This document shows, piece by piece, positions 63,336 to 64,000 of a DNA stretch of 64,000 nucleotides. Positions within the stretch are counted from its first letter, which is position 1. Each line of letters starts with the position of its first letter. The stretch covers positions 62,001 through 126,000 of the forward strand of contig JAFJTR010000050.1 of the NCBI GenBank assembly GCA_022559985.1. Reading direction: 5' to 3'. Both the position numbers and the translations under genes were made by a program. Source of the DNA: Parastagonospora avenae f. sp. tritici 18332-5. Lineage: Eukaryota; Ascomycota; Dothideomycetes; Pleosporales; Phaeosphaeriaceae. The notes under the pieces are model-generated. The model was not told the DNA's origin and ran no database searches. It saw only the letters and a list, made by a program, of their open reading frames with translations.

Positions 63336-64000
63336 TTAGGGCAGCGTGAGGAACGGCTTGCTCCAGGACTTGACCTTAGATGACGAAGTTGGTCTTGTGG
63401 GGCTCAGTGGTGGCTCCATCTGAGATGCGGAGAATCTCTTGGTCTTGGGAGAAATGGGGGAGGTCGGAGAGGTCGGTGGTATCGGTGCTTTCCTAGGGGA
63501 CTCGTATGATGTATTAATGAATGGCGGTGTAGGACCTTTCATCGTTCTTATCGAGTCGCCATCATCCTCCGAAATCTCCGAAAGCGGCGCGCGATCCGAA
63601 TACGAGCTGATGATCGAAGTCATTCCTGTGGCATCCGAAGCGGTAGACATACGAATCGTGTCCGCGTCCGAACTGTCGGAACTCATCGTTGACATCGTTC
63701 GCAGCGATGCGGCGCTTGAGGAAATACCATCTGAGGATGTCGCGATACCTATATCATATTTGTGTGCGCCGCAGTGGATGTCTGGTATCGCTGTCTCATT
63801 GAGTATGATGTCGAGCAGCTTGTCGCGAACATCGCGGGCTGCAGGCCGCAGGTCTGGCGCTTTGCTGAGCATACTGCGGACCAGATCTAGAATGGGAGGT
63901 ATGGCGCGAAAGGCATCGTCATCGTGCTCGAAAGACGCCTTCTCGAGGATATCTATCCATGTGTCAATTTTGTCCAGATTTGCATGGAAAGACGAGTCGG
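63336..64000 (-). CDS. C-terminal part of a probable protein kinase, cut by the window edge
   Basis: The minus-strand frame enters at the right edge and reads SFHANLDKIDTWIDILEKAS, then AIPPILDLVRSMLSKAPDLR and PAARDVRDKLLDIIL. The last part matches the end of a Ser/Thr kinase C-lobe (conserved ML..DP..RP motif, helix I). The next 150 residues are Ser/Thr/Pro-rich and regulatory-looking (SSDSSDADTIRMSTASDATG, KAPIPPTSPTSPISPKTK). The ATP-binding and catalytic loops lie outside the window, so kinase identity rests on the C-lobe pattern only. Confidence 0.55.
   Translation of the reverse strand, partial: DSSFHANLDKIDTWIDILEKASFEHDDDAFRAIPPILDLVRSMLSKAPDLRPAARDVRDKLLDIILNETAIPDIHCGAHKYDIGIATSSDGISSSAASLRTMSTMSSDSSDADTIRMSTASDATGMTSIISSYSDRAPLSEISEDDGDSIRTMKGPTPPFINTSYESPRKAPIPPTSPTSPISPKTKRFSASQMEPPLSPTRPTSSSKVKSWSKPFLTLP

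Overview
The window is nuclear DNA from a filamentous ascomycete, most likely a plant-associated Dothideomycete (Pleosporales-like). The evidence is short GT-AG introns of roughly 40-60 nt with CTAAC/CTGAC-type branch sites, fungal families (AA9 LPMOs, Csc1/Phm7 channel, F-box/ankyrin protein, TAP-like secreted peptidase, GH2), NACHT and NB-ARC/TPR NLR relics, and transposon remains whose stop codons look like RIP (CAG to TAG, TGG to TAG). The order is inferred; no marker fixes the species.

Layout. 0-15 kb: the lysine-rich end of one gene, an RNA polymerase III subunit (RPC17), an unrecognised conserved-looking gene (3.5-5.4 kb), a RING protein (6.8-9.0 kb), an AA9 LPMO (11.4 kb) and an O-methyltransferase (13.7 kb). 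15.3-22.3 kb: an accessory island bounded by about 650-bp inverted arms. It holds an intact F-box/ankyrin gene with nearly identical repeats, a small membrane-protein gene, and two broken NLR fragments joined head to head (NACHT on minus, NB-ARC/TPR on plus). 22.4-28.3 kb: a 162-bp hAT-type MITE with a perfect 8-bp target duplication, an acidic low-complexity protein, a decayed hAT transposase with matching termini, and a degraded host-like gene. 28.5-35 kb: a second RING protein, a thioredoxin with a membrane tail, a secreted TAP-like peptidase and a coiled-coil protein. 36-43 kb: small unrecognised proteins, a small hydrophilic protein and the Csc1/Phm7-like channel. 46-51 kb: a second AA9 LPMO, an F-box protein and a Gln-rich protein. 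52-56.8 kb: four paralogues of an unrecognised family defined by a CRCQ(D/N)P motif. 59-64 kb: a GNAT acetyltransferase, a secreted GH2 glycosidase and the C-terminal part of a probable protein kinase.

The two AA9 enzymes, the GH2 enzyme and the TAP-like peptidase fit extracellular breakdown of plant polymers and peptides, but they are dispersed and do not form an operon-like unit. The most novel items are the CRCQ paralogue cluster (52.0-56.8 kb) and the inverted-repeat island carrying NLR fragments (15.3-22.3 kb). The first AA9 is an active-site variant (Trp at the expected axial Tyr, conserved disulfide pair lost). No tRNA, rRNA or CRISPR array could be supported.
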